From positions 248,001 to 312,000 of the forward strand of contig NZ_ACJN02000002.1 of NCBI RefSeq assembly GCF_000174435.1: 64,000 nt of DNA, given 5' to 3'. Of this stretch, positions 17,796 through 26,222 are shown in pieces (positions within the stretch are counted from its first letter, which is position 1; each line of letters starts with the position of its first letter). The position numbers and the translations under genes were made by a program. The notes under the pieces were generated by a model. It was not told the origin of the DNA. It worked only from the letters and a program-made list of their open reading frames with translations, and ran no database searches. The DNA is from Desulfonatronospira thiodismutans ASO3-1 (GTDB taxonomy: Bacteria > Desulfobacterota > Desulfovibrionia > Desulfovibrionales > Desulfonatronovibrionaceae).

Positions 17796-18706
17796 CGGTT
17801 GAGCCCCCGCAATCGCTTCCGAAAGTCTCGGGTCAGGGGATAGCCCAGGACAGCCTTGAGTGAACGGTTTGCTTTGCCTGTGTGGTCGTTTTTGCCCCGG
17901 CCTGTGGTCTGCCCGAGATAGAGCCAGTTGGCTGCAAAATAACAGGTTCCTTTGAAGCGCTCTTGATCAACAAAGGTTTCCAGGTAATATATCGGATGCT
18001 TGTAGATGCTCTCCCAGTCCCTTTGCAAAATCTTGGTCATTTGGGCCAGGATATGGGAGGCCAAGCAGGAGACCTGGATCCAGGGCAGGATGAGGAACCT
18101 GCTGTTGTAGGCAATAAGAAAGAGATTCTTTTCCCTGTCTTTTTGGGTCCAGCCGATGAAATTGTCCCGGACGCCGATATGCCTTGGAGCTGAAGACCAG
18201 GAAAGACAGGCTATGGGCTGCTTGTTTGCAAAGACCAGGTACTTGAGGTGCTCGCCCACAGGCTGGGTGTAGCCCAGATAATGATGCTCCTTGAGGAGGC
18301 TGGAAAACAGGCTCTCAAAAGGTGTCTTGCGCACCTGTCGAAACTCAAGAGGGGTGATGTCCTTGAGTGAAGATGTAAGTGGGGTTTGATCCACCTGAAC
18401 CGAGACTGGTTCTTTGCGATTGTACCCAGTGGCAGTTACTTTTTGTGCCGGCGGAAGAATTATGTGCCCCTGTCTGTGCAGGGCCAGCATGAGCCCCCTG
18501 CAGACCATGTCCTTGAGTTGGCCGTTTTGCTGGACCCAGTTCCATGCTGTGCAGAGCTTTTTGGACAAGGCCCACCGGCTGTCTCCAGGATGCTCGAAAA
18601 TGAGCTGTCTGATGAACCGGACATCTTCTTCTGTGATGTCCCTGCCCCTGTATCTCAGTATCGTTTGCATGGGAGGGAATATAGAGGAAAACGGATAGGA
18701 ACGCAA
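17792..18706 (-). CDS. DUF4338 / DruA-like protein inside IS66
   Basis: Protein of 304 residues matching the DUF4338 family by PVGEHLKYLVFA, RHIGVRDNFIGW, NSRFLILPWIQV, LASHIL and ETFVDQERFKGTCYFAANW, then LGQTTGRGK. DruA of Druantia anti-phage systems belongs to this family, but no other Druantia component is near. Position between tnpB and tnpC, same strand, with a four-base overlap to tnpC and a nine-base gap from tnpB, argues for a role in the transposon. The start could lie a few codons further in (MQTILRYRGRDI, 13 codons). Confidence 0.8.
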   Translation of the reverse strand: MRSYPFSSIFPPMQTILRYRGRDITEEDVRFIRQLIFEHPGDSRWALSKKLCTAWNWVQQNGQLKDMVCRGLMLALHRQGHIILPPAQKVTATGYNRKEPVSVQVDQTPLTSSLKDITPLEFRQVRKTPFESLFSSLLKEHHYLGYTQPVGEHLKYLVFANKQPIACLSWSSAPRHIGVRDNFIGWTQKDREKNLFLIAYNSRFLILPWIQVSCLASHILAQMTKILQRDWESIYKHPIYYLETFVDQERFKGTCYFAANWLYLGQTTGRGKNDHTGKANRSLKAVLGYPLTRDFRKRLRGLNR

Positions 18707-18715
18707 GCCCCTAAG

Positions 18716-19078
18716 TTAAAATTCCGTGAGAATTTTTCTCCATTGTGGTGCAACCTGCGCATTTTGAGGATTGCCGTTCCAGATCAAAAGCTGCAGCTCA
18801 TGGACTGCCAGAGGACAAATGCCGCTCTGGCTTTTATCAGGCCACCACTGAAACGTGCCTTGGGATAATCGCTTCTGGCACAGCCAGAAGCCCTGGCCGT
18901 CATAGGTGATTATCTTGATGGCTGTTTTCTTTTTGTTGCAAAATACAAAGACGCAGCCTGAAAAGGGATCTGATTTGATCCTCTGCCGGCAGATTTTTGT
19001 CAGCCCGTCGATCCCTTTTCTGAAATCAACAGGCTCCACAGCTACAAGGATGCGCATCTGGGGAGTGAGCTGAATCAT
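18716..19078 (-). CDS. tnpB: IS66 accessory protein TnpB
   Basis: Protein of 120 residues of the IS66 Orf2 type: VAVEPVDFRKGIDGL, DPFSGCVFVFCNKKKTAIKI, then YDGQGFWLCQKRLSQG. Required with TnpA and TnpC for transposition in studied IS66 elements. It overlaps tnpA by four bases. Confidence 0.92.
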   Translation of the reverse strand: MIQLTPQMRILVAVEPVDFRKGIDGLTKICRQRIKSDPFSGCVFVFCNKKKTAIKIITYDGQGFWLCQKRLSQGTFQWWPDKSQSGICPLAVHELQLLIWNGNPQNAQVAPQWRKILTEF

Positions 19079-19476
19079 GCCCCTTTGCTCCAGAAAGCCG
19101 AGAGGATCTCAAGGGGATTAGGTAGGTCTGGACCTTTAAGCTGCATTTTGAGCTTTGATCCATCTCGAGCTTCGGTCTCCAGATGATATTCGGTGCGAGG
19201 CAAAGATGACGTGAGTTCAAATTCAACAAAGGAAGGACCTGGCTGTAGGGACTCTTGAGCCTGCTCGGCCAGGACCCGCTTTTTGAGGTGGCTGTGATTG
19301 AGGTGCAAGACCTTTGCTATTTTGCAGATGGAATAATCCTGAGCAAGGCTGACTGCACTGGCCCATAGGTGGTTGGGAATCGGAGATCGTGTGTGTCTGG
19401 TTTCCCGCCAGTGCTCGAACTGTCTCTTGACTTCTTCAAGGCCTGGCCGGGTGGCTGGGGCTGATTGCTGTAGCAT
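19075..19476 (-). CDS. tnpA: IS66 accessory protein TnpA
   Basis: Protein of 133 residues. Helix-turn-helix part SICKIAKVLHLNHSHLKKRV, typical of IS66 Orf1. First gene of the element's operon, with GGAGG upstream of the start at 19476. Confidence 0.82.
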   Translation of the reverse strand: MLQQSAPATRPGLEEVKRQFEHWRETRHTRSPIPNHLWASAVSLAQDYSICKIAKVLHLNHSHLKKRVLAEQAQESLQPGPSFVEFELTSSLPRTEYHLETEARDGSKLKMQLKGPDLPNPLEILSAFWSKGA

Positions 19477-19598
19477 CGGTTGTCCTCCTTATGGTTTGGT
19501 CACCGATAGTACCCCAGGCCCTCAAATTTTTCACGCAGGCTTGCCGGAAAGACACGAATATGTACTTCAAGAAAATACTAAAAGGCAAGATCAAGGAA

Positions 19599-19626
19599 GC
19601 ACAGTGATAGGCAGCACTGTGCTTTT
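19599..19626 (+). terminator. Rho-independent terminator-like hairpin
   Basis: GCACAGTG (19599-19606) and CACTGTGC (19615-19622) form a perfect 8-bp stem with an 8-base loop, followed by TTTT on the plus strand. Confidence 0.6.
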
Positions 19627-19843
19627 GAGCTGGCCGAGGAGCATTAGCAAAGACAGGGTATTATCGCCGGCCAAAGGGGTATAAGTCTCTAGAAGAAATG
19701 GCTGCAGAGGATGCCCGAAAGGATGCAGAGCGGGCCAAGGAAGCGGCTAAATAGGCTGTAAAAAGCGGTTAGAAGCAGAAAAGGAATCTTGGAAGGCCGG
19801 GCTTGTAAAGGAAGAGCCTGACCAAATAGGACTCTGCCCATCT

Positions 19844-19966
19844 CTAGCGTCTAAGCTTTCCAACTCTCTCCAACTTCTTCGCTAGATCAACCTGGCCAGC
19901 TTCTTTCAGCTTGGCTGCGGCTTGGTCGAACAGCTCTTGGAGATCCTTTGCCCCAAAATCATCCAT
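19844..19966 (-). CDS. Possible 40-residue helical protein or gene tail
   Basis: ATG at 19966, stop at 19844-19846. The translation (MDDFGAKDLQELFDQAAAKL, then KEAGQVDLAKKLERVGKLRR) is amphipathic and protein-like, but no clear ribosome binding site is seen. It may be the end of a lost gene. Confidence 0.3.
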   Translation of the reverse strand: MDDFGAKDLQELFDQAAAKLKEAGQVDLAKKLERVGKLRR

Positions 19967-19984
19967 CGGTTGCCAGCTTGGACT

Positions 19985-20035
19985 TTATCAAGGAAATATC
20001 TGTTTCCTTGAACCCCCTTATACTTTCCTTGATAA
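19985..20035 (-). terminator. Inverted repeat downstream of cas2-3
   Basis: TTATCAAGGAAA (19985-19996) and TTTCCTTGATAA (20024-20035) are exact complements around a 27-base loop. Located 170 bp past the cas2-3 stop. It may end that transcript, though it lacks a T-run next to the stem. Confidence 0.4.
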
Positions 20036-20205
20036 ATGGGGCGATAGGAAGGAAAAAGCTAGACCCGGGGGCCCAGGTCCACCAAGCATAATTTTACCAG
20101 CCAAGTTTGTCCGGAGTGAACAAAGTTACGACTTTGTCAAGTATGTTATATAAAAAAAGAGTCTTTTAGATTATGTTGTGTCGTATATATTTTCTTGAGG
20201 GTTTA

Positions 20206-23200
20206 TCATCTCGTTTCGACCCCCTTCCAGCTTATGCTTATTTCATCACTGTTTCCGTATACATCAAAAGTGGTGATGTGCTCAATTTTGAGGGTCTTAT
20301 CTTTGTTGTGTACAAAGACTAACGACTCTTGCAGGGTGGGTGATAGAAATGTGTTATCCAGGTCCTCATGGTCATTAAGGACACTATCAATATACATTTT
20401 GGGTGTTTGTCCAGTATCTCGCCTCTCAAACAATCCTAGATTACCTTTGCCGACATCTTTGAAATGGTACTGTGTTTTGTGTTCCTTGGACCTTAATGGA
20501 AAAGCCTCATTAAACCATTTTGAAGCCCAGAGACGATCCTCAAAAGACAAAATGTCCTTGATTTTGTTGATTCGACCTGCAATGGAGCCAGCATCATATT
20601 CGGCAAATAGTGAACGACTTCTCGCCGGTGTTCCAAAAATATAAGAGTAGTCTAAGGGGGTGTTTTGAAAGTCAATGCCCGCTAAATCGTCTTTTGTCTT
20701 TAAAAGTTCCGTTAGGTCGTACTGTTGATTGTGGGTGCTTACTTGGTTGTCTCTTATTTCAAAGCCTGGCTTTACAAACACCCCTCTGCCTGTTTTTTCA
20801 CCTTCGACATACCTGACATTATACTGAAGCAAAATGATGTTAGGATTGCTGACAATCTGTAATCGGTGCCGGTTCACCCTTCCTGCGGTCTGTATAATGG
20901 AGTGCATGGATGAAGGCTCGATTATTGCCCAATCAAAATCGTGATCCCGTCCCACTTCTTCAACCGGGGTGGCCACAACTATCAAAATCAAATTTTTCCG
21001 GGTCTCACTGTCTTTTCCAGATTTTAGCTCATCTTTAATAAAGCTCTCAATCCTCGCATTTGGATTGTTCTTGTCTTTACGATTCAAGATGTGGTCAAGA
21101 TAGGACTCTTTGTAGAACCTTCTGCTAAGAACCTCTCTGGCATGGTAGGTACACACCCTTACCTCGTATTCGCTGTTACCTGAAAAAGTATTTTTGATGT
21201 AGCTGGCTATTTCCATGCAGGCTTTGATGTTGGCCACCCTTACCAGACCGACGGATACCTTCTCATACTGGCTGTCGTTTATCGCAAAACCCTGATCGTT
21301 GTGCAGGTCCAACACTGAGTTTGCTATGGCTTCGTGCAGACTTGCCTTGTCCGGATTGAACTTTGCTATTTTAAATTTTTTGGTAGTTCCTGTTTTCGCC
21401 TGGGCGATCTGCTGGCAATAGCTCTGGTATGAATTATACACATTGCTGTCTGCACCCATATCTTCAGGCCCAACGGTATCACTGATCGTCACTATGGCCA
21501 TGGATGTGTCGCTAAATGCTGACTTTCTCATTCTCAGGCCTGTATTAAAGGCATCAGCAATCGCCTGAACCGATTCAGGCATAAGCGTAGCGCTGGATAT
21601 GACTATGTTTCTACCCAGCATGGCATGAACAGTTATCAGCCTGAGAACAGCCACAAATGCTTTCACATCGTATGAGTCGATTTCGTCTATGATAAGATCG
21701 CTTGAGGCTGCTCGAAGCAGGGCGACAGCGTGGTGAGCTTGCCTGTGCGGCTCCCCGGCAGCTATCAGATAGTCAATGGTTGAAACCAGCAGTGGCGCAC
21801 CAATTACATCCCTGGTGGAACCTTTCTTTTGCTTGCTTAAATCATTGAGCCAGGACGGGACGTTGGCCTCAAGAGAGGTTGCCGTAACTTCAACATCTTC
21901 TTCATAGTCTGTTTCGCTATCTTCTTTGTCTGATGCGGACACTCCTTCTGCGTCTTGATGTTCAGCTTCGTGCAGTTTCCGGATGGTAAGATCCCCGATT
22001 GTGCAGACACACTCGTCATTCTGGAGCCCAAGGTCCTTCTTGTATGCGCTATGAGTCTGCAAGGTTAAGCTTCGCAGATTCAATACTGATGAGATTCTGA
22101 CTGGCTCGCCTTCCCTTAAGGCCATTAGTGCTCGTACGTTCATAAAGGTTTTGCCGGCTCCGGTGGAAGCCACATTAAGCACAAGGGTCTGCGTATTCTT
22201 GTACTCTTTCAGGAAGTCCACGGCCTTATCCTGCCACGCAAATCTTGAATTAGTATCGCCGGGTAACAGCAGATTTTCGTAGCTGTAATACTCTAATGCA
22301 GGAAGCCCGTTGGCCTCGGGGTTGAAGTGCGCAACCAGTTCAGAAGCTCTTTTGGAGACGCCTTTCAGATGAAAGTCCAAAGACTGCTTCGGTTTTTTCG
22401 CCTCAATTTCTTGTTTTTGAGCCTCAATCTCTGCTTTTATCTGTCTGTGTTTAGAATCTGTGATTTTCTTTCGTCTTTTATCTTTTTTTGCTTGATCTGC
22501 TTGTTTTTCTAAACCCTTTTCCAATTTCTCCTTTTCGTCTTGACTGTATTTCTTTTTGGAATTGGCAATAAGCTCATTTTTTGCCACTTCTCCCTCGTCT
22601 TTGCTTGATATTTCATGGTCCGCCAGGATCAGGGCGGCCCTGGATATGAAGCTAAGCCCGTTCAAGTAATCAGGGCTTGATTTAATATTTTCCAGTCTGT
22701 TTTGCTTGCTCTCTATCTTTTTAAGTATGGCGGCAATCTGGGCAGTTTTGATCTTGTTCATGTCCAGCTTCATTTTTTCGGTTATTCTCTTATCTTCATT
22801 GACAAAGGTAGAATAATTAAATTGATGAGGAATTGCCTGGGGGGTATTGCCCATATCTTTTATTGTGGGGCCAAACATTTTATGGTGGGTAATAATGTTG
22901 TACTTTATGGCGTCCTGAACAGACTCGTTCCCTTGCCACAGATTGATTACACCATTTTGCAAGCTGTTAAGGCAACCCTTTAACTCTTCCCAAGCATTGA
23001 TAAATGTCTTATCATCCCATGAACCCTTGTTTGAAAGATAGTCAAAGATCCAGGCGGATATAAGTTCGTGCCTTATTGGGTCTTTGATGATAGAGTTGTC
23101 TAGGATTTTTCCCTGGAAATATTCGGTCATCTTCCCAAAATCATGTGACATGCCGCTGGCTGCAGCAAGGAGAGCTGCATGCCTAAAAAACATAGGCCAT

Positions 23201-23493
23201 CTCTGGGTTTGGGTGCTTGTCCCGATAGCATATCTGCCATACCTGTCATATCCTTTCTTGCTTCCTATTAAAGCGTAAAGCTCTTGGTAATTGTAACCTT
23301 TATTTCTGTATATTGCGACAGACGTAAATTTGGATACCTTGCTTTTCAGCCCCCGGCACAACTCTTTCAAGGCTTCCATGGTTATCTGAGTGGTCCAAAC
23401 ATTATCGCCTATTCTTGTGGCATACCTGTCAATTAAGGAGAAAGACCTGTTTCTTGCTTTACCCTGGCAATGGGAAACGATGGTGACAAACAT
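20206..23493 (-). CDS. cas3: Type I-F Cas2-Cas3 fusion (nuclease-helicase and adaptation subunit)
   Basis: Protein of 1095 residues. Residues 1-95 are the I-F Cas2-like domain (FVTIVSHCQGKAR...GDNVWTTQITMEAL). The HD nuclease follows (MSHDFGK, H117-D118; RHELISAWIF; HH in ITHHKM). The SF2 helicase has Walker A STGAGKT (443-449), DEID (603-606), SSATL (about 635) and motif VI QTAGRVNRHR. It degrades target DNA after Csy-complex recruitment and pairs with Cas1 for spacer uptake. A lysine/glutamate-rich coiled-coil insertion (about 315-372) is longer than I expect. The ATG overlaps the regulator's TGA (ATGA) with AAGGAGG five bases upstream. Confidence 0.95.
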   Translation of the reverse strand: MFVTIVSHCQGKARNRSFSLIDRYATRIGDNVWTTQITMEALKELCRGLKSKVSKFTSVAIYRNKGYNYQELYALIGSKKGYDRYGRYAIGTSTQTQRWPMFFRHAALLAAASGMSHDFGKMTEYFQGKILDNSIIKDPIRHELISAWIFDYLSNKGSWDDKTFINAWEELKGCLNSLQNGVINLWQGNESVQDAIKYNIITHHKMFGPTIKDMGNTPQAIPHQFNYSTFVNEDKRITEKMKLDMNKIKTAQIAAILKKIESKQNRLENIKSSPDYLNGLSFISRAALILADHEISSKDEGEVAKNELIANSKKKYSQDEKEKLEKGLEKQADQAKKDKRRKKITDSKHRQIKAEIEAQKQEIEAKKPKQSLDFHLKGVSKRASELVAHFNPEANGLPALEYYSYENLLLPGDTNSRFAWQDKAVDFLKEYKNTQTLVLNVASTGAGKTFMNVRALMALREGEPVRISSVLNLRSLTLQTHSAYKKDLGLQNDECVCTIGDLTIRKLHEAEHQDAEGVSASDKEDSETDYEEDVEVTATSLEANVPSWLNDLSKQKKGSTRDVIGAPLLVSTIDYLIAAGEPHRQAHHAVALLRAASSDLIIDEIDSYDVKAFVAVLRLITVHAMLGRNIVISSATLMPESVQAIADAFNTGLRMRKSAFSDTSMAIVTISDTVGPEDMGADSNVYNSYQSYCQQIAQAKTGTTKKFKIAKFNPDKASLHEAIANSVLDLHNDQGFAINDSQYEKVSVGLVRVANIKACMEIASYIKNTFSGNSEYEVRVCTYHAREVLSRRFYKESYLDHILNRKDKNNPNARIESFIKDELKSGKDSETRKNLILIVVATPVEEVGRDHDFDWAIIEPSSMHSIIQTAGRVNRHRLQIVSNPNIILLQYNVRYVEGEKTGRGVFVKPGFEIRDNQVSTHNQQYDLTELLKTKDDLAGIDFQNTPLDYSYIFGTPARSRSLFAEYDAGSIAGRINKIKDILSFEDRLWASKWFNEAFPLRSKEHKTQYHFKDVGKGNLGLFERRDTGQTPKMYIDSVLNDHEDLDNTFLSPTLQESLVFVHNKDKTLKIEHITTFDVYGNSDEISISWKGVETR

Positions 23494-24341
23494 CAGACCT
23501 CCTTACTATAAGTTATCAAGGGCCAGACAACATGGCCCATATTCTTCTTGTCGTCCTGATAATATCTCTTGAAGTAAAACAGCTCATTTTTGGGGACTGT
23601 GATCCTTCCATCCTTGACCCCCAGCTCATTGGAAAGCACCTGCCGTTGTTCGTTGTTTAGCTCCTCATTAAAAATGACCTCCACCTTGGTCTTTTCAGCT
23701 TTGACATCCTTAAACTCAAAGTCTTTGGGAACTGAGGTAGGGGAAGGTCTAGCATCCATTATCCTCGACATCACATAATGCTTTTGTATGTACCCTGGCG
23801 AGTTTATATCCTGTGCCAGTAGCCGCCATACTTGTCCGTTATGCTGCAGACCGTTGCAGACCACCTTCCGCCACCTGGGCAGATCGTTTTTTTTGAGCCC
23901 GACATAAAGTATCTCAATGACTATATGCTGGCCACGCATATCTTTTGGATTGATGTACGCCTGCCTGGCCTTGAAAACATACTCCAGTATTATGTCCAGG
24001 CCGGACAATGGCCGGTTCCTGGGTGGGTACTGAACGAAGAAAACCGATGCCTCTTCATGCGTCAGGCCGGTATCCTCCGGGCCAGCGTGTTTTTCAAACA
24101 GCTCAATCATTGTTTCAGCACTGGCCTCTTTTGGTGTCACCGCCTCTTCTTTCTTAAAGACACCGCTTTTTCGGTATTGATACAAGACGTGAGGCCATTC
24201 GTTGATGGCTTCTTGCAGAACCTTGCTTGCGGTTGCACTGGTAACTTCAAACCTTTCAATCAGATCAGAGTTCCTGGCTCTGCCAAGCCAGCAAGCCCTT
24301 CTTAATACATATAGCTTCTTCCTCTCATATTCTTTTGTCAT
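23493..24341 (-). CDS. WYL-domain transcriptional regulator (BrxR/CapW-like) of the CRISPR locus
   Basis: Protein of 282 residues. N-terminal winged helix (LRRACWLGRARNSDLIERFEVTSATASKVLQE in outline), then a central WYL-type domain (LKKNDLPRWRKVVCNGLQHN, QVWRLLAQDINSPGYIQKHYVMSRI) and a C-terminal WCX-like region. BrxR/CapW relatives repress BREX and CBASS loci and may sense ligands. Start 24341 (MTKEYERKK) is preferred over 24407. It is the first gene of an operon with cas2-3 and diverges from csy1, so it is placed to control both. Confidence 0.8.
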   Translation of the reverse strand: MTKEYERKKLYVLRRACWLGRARNSDLIERFEVTSATASKVLQEAINEWPHVLYQYRKSGVFKKEEAVTPKEASAETMIELFEKHAGPEDTGLTHEEASVFFVQYPPRNRPLSGLDIILEYVFKARQAYINPKDMRGQHIVIEILYVGLKKNDLPRWRKVVCNGLQHNGQVWRLLAQDINSPGYIQKHYVMSRIMDARPSPTSVPKDFEFKDVKAEKTKVEVIFNEELNNEQRQVLSNELGVKDGRITVPKNELFYFKRYYQDDKKNMGHVVWPLITYSKEV

Positions 24342-24374
24342 GTCCAATTCCCTTGTTTTTGTTGCTTGAATAAA

Positions 24375-24408
24375 CTTGATAATAGATATTGAATATATAT
24401 TTGTCAAG
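24375..24408. promoter_or_regulatory. Inverted repeat in the regulator-csy1 divergent region
   Basis: CTTGATAA (24375-24382) and TTGTCAAG (24401-24408) pair at seven of eight positions with 18 AT-rich bases between. It lies upstream of both divergent operons, just before the regulator's start, a reasonable operator for the WYL protein. This is inference from position. Confidence 0.45.
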
Positions 24409-24497
24409 ATAAAACCAAGTATATATATAATTAATTTATATTTTATATTTTTTCTCCCTAAAAAATTTGAATTAAGAAAAAAATGTGGAGTTTAATA

Positions 24498-24526
24498 TTG
24501 ACAAAACAAATAAACAGCAGTAGAGT
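24498..24526 (+). promoter_or_regulatory. Sigma-70-type promoter of the csy operon
   Basis: TTGACA at 24498-24503, a 17-base spacer, and TAGAGT at 24521-24526 (perfect -35, 4/6 -10). Transcription would begin near 24533, which rules out the longer Csy1 frame beginning at 24483. Confidence 0.7.
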
Positions 24527-24558
24527 GTTCTGCAGATTGGCTAAAAAAGGAGGGAAAC

Positions 24559-24600
24559 ATGATTCCAAAAAAGATAGGGGGGCAAATATGGGGGCGATAA
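24559..24600 (+). CDS. 13-codon upstream ORF overlapping the csy1 start
   Basis: ATG at 24559 follows a strong AAGGAGGG. It encodes MIPKKIGGQIWGR and stops with TAA at 24598-24600, ten bases after the csy1 ATG (24588). The strong ribosome binding site of the transcript belongs to this frame, so csy1 may be translated by termination-reinitiation. A leader-peptide role is inference. Confidence 0.5.
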   Translation: MIPKKIGGQIWGR

Positions 24601-26222
24601 CCTGGGAGGATTTTCTAAGTAAATTTGAAGATTTATGCTTCGTCGTTAGTGACGAACCAGACATGGATGCGCTGATCGAAGACAAGAAAACAAACGACTT
24701 GCTCAAGACGAATGCAGAGGCGGAAGAACTGGATCTGTTGACAGAGGTTCTGCAGAAACATCCAGATGTTCATTTTTATCGTAAAATGGTCGGAGCTACC
24801 AAGAAAGACTTGAGAGGGCTTCTTGATGATTGCGACATAGAAGGATCGGAGAAAGCGTTAAACAGTATTTTATCACTTTTGAAGTTGAGAGTTGATAAGA
24901 CAGACCCGGAAATACTCAAGCAGGATGAAATCATAAAATTATTATGGGAGCATCCGGAAATCCAAAATTCCTGTAAGATAAAAGGGTGCGGTAAAAAGGA
25001 CTTTCTGAAGCAATATGAGAATAATACCTTAACCCCCCGAACTGCGCTAGAGGATGCCAAAAAAGCCATTGCTTCCACTACGGGAGCAACAAATTTTGAC
25101 CTTAAGGCGCATGTCAACAAGTTCGCCGTCCACTTTCAAAGTAAGCTCGTTCATTCTCAGGCCAAAAATGGCGGGGTTCTGCTTGGGAAAAAGGCATCTC
25201 GAAGCACCCCATATTTATGTGCGGCAAGCTTGATGCACAATGGGCACAGACCAGACCTGGATCAAACCAGTAATGACAGTTCGGGAATCTACCAAGCCTT
25301 GCTGAAGAAATATGCTGATTACAAGTCCGGGCAAACAGAAAGCGGCAATGTTGACCCTGCTGTGCAGGGCTTTGTGGATGTTGTTGAGCAAGATGACGTG
25401 GCTTTCATTGAAAAAAATATGGACTCACTAGATCCGCAACTTAAGCAGGTGATCGTCCCTCACCCCGACAATGACCAGTATATTGCCTTTGTTCCTCTTG
25501 TGTCCCCCGGTATAAATAAGATTGTCCTGGATGCCTATGAAGAGAATAGGAAGCAGGGCGAACAGAGATTTAATGCCGGCAGACTTTATAATTTGCTGGG
25601 ATACGGCGGGTCAAATGCACAGAATGTCTGCCTCAAAAAAAACATTCGATATATAAACTCGCCCATGCTGGCAAACACCCCTCAGGCTGATAGACAAGAC
25701 AAGAGGGCCTGGCGGTTCTTGCTTGGAGGCTCTGACTCGTTTCATTTTCGAGTGAGGTGGGGTGATGTAGAGAATTATGGAAAGTGGCTCTCTGCCAATA
25801 GAAAGGAAGGGATGCACCAGGGAGAAGGAGATGCTGGTGCAAGCAGAAAGCTCGCAAAAGAAACCGGCGTGCTCGCGCAAAAAGCAGAAGCGTCCGTATT
25901 AAGGCCGATTGTTGAGGAGTGTGTGTATGACATGAGGGTGCTGTCGGAAAATATCAACAGTTTGATAACTGAAGAAGGTCCTAGAAGGATCCTGGAGGAG
26001 AAAGAAATGACTCAAGATGGACAATGGGAAAAGAAGTTTCTGGACAGCAGAAACGACCTTGAACTCTTCGTTATTACAGGGATGAAAGGCAACGAGACTG
26101 AAGAATTGCTGGTTGATAGCATGATGAACACGATAGATAAACACGAAGACATATCTTTTAATGTAACAGATAAGAGCAGGACCAGTCAGGTAATAAGGGG
26201 ACTGATTAAGGAGATGATATGA
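24588..26222 (+). CDS. csy1: Csy1 (Cas8f), large subunit of the type I-F effector
   Basis: Protein of 544 residues. Recognisable family marks are KLVHSQAKNGG, YLCAASL near residue 210, and GYGGSNAQNV near 338-346, the equivalent of the GGxxPQN motif of Csy1. In known I-F complexes it recognises the PAM and holds the crRNA 5' handle with Csy2. It is about 110 residues longer than the usual 430; the extra part is a charged helical N-terminus. The start at 24588 has AGGGGGG before it. It ends in an ATGA overlap with csy2. Confidence 0.85.
   Translation: MGAITWEDFLSKFEDLCFVVSDEPDMDALIEDKKTNDLLKTNAEAEELDLLTEVLQKHPDVHFYRKMVGATKKDLRGLLDDCDIEGSEKALNSILSLLKLRVDKTDPEILKQDEIIKLLWEHPEIQNSCKIKGCGKKDFLKQYENNTLTPRTALEDAKKAIASTTGATNFDLKAHVNKFAVHFQSKLVHSQAKNGGVLLGKKASRSTPYLCAASLMHNGHRPDLDQTSNDSSGIYQALLKKYADYKSGQTESGNVDPAVQGFVDVVEQDDVAFIEKNMDSLDPQLKQVIVPHPDNDQYIAFVPLVSPGINKIVLDAYEENRKQGEQRFNAGRLYNLLGYGGSNAQNVCLKKNIRYINSPMLANTPQADRQDKRAWRFLLGGSDSFHFRVRWGDVENYGKWLSANRKEGMHQGEGDAGASRKLAKETGVLAQKAEASVLRPIVEECVYDMRVLSENINSLITEEGPRRILEEKEMTQDGQWEKKFLDSRNDLELFVITGMKGNETEELLVDSMMNTIDKHEDISFNVTDKSRTSQVIRGLIKEMI

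Larger units (their letters stand above)
16015..19556 (-). mobile_element. IS66-family element carrying a DUF4338 (DruA-like) gene
   Basis: Four minus-strand genes in the order tnpA-tnpB-DUF4338-tnpC. The ends resemble each other when inverted: CTTTCGGCAGACGTGCGTA at 16021 and the complement of TCACGCAGGCTTGCCGGAAAG near 19531-19551. The left flank is a DUF4143 fragment and the right flank is unrelated, with no clear 8-bp duplication, so one side has been rearranged. Confidence 0.82.
19477..20205. other. Intergenic region between IS66 and cas2-3
   Basis: It holds the IS66 right end (to about 19556), a terminator-like hairpin at 19599-19626, scraps of plus-strand coding (LEEMAAEDARKDAERAKEAAK ending near 19753) and a 40-codon minus-strand frame (19844-19966). 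It also has a 12-bp inverted repeat at 19985-20035 beyond the 3' end of cas2-3. Confidence 0.5.

Noticed and set aside
17792-18706. A Druantia defence system
   Set aside because: Only a DruA-like gene is present; no DruB-E or large helicase is adjacent, and the gene is embedded in IS66.
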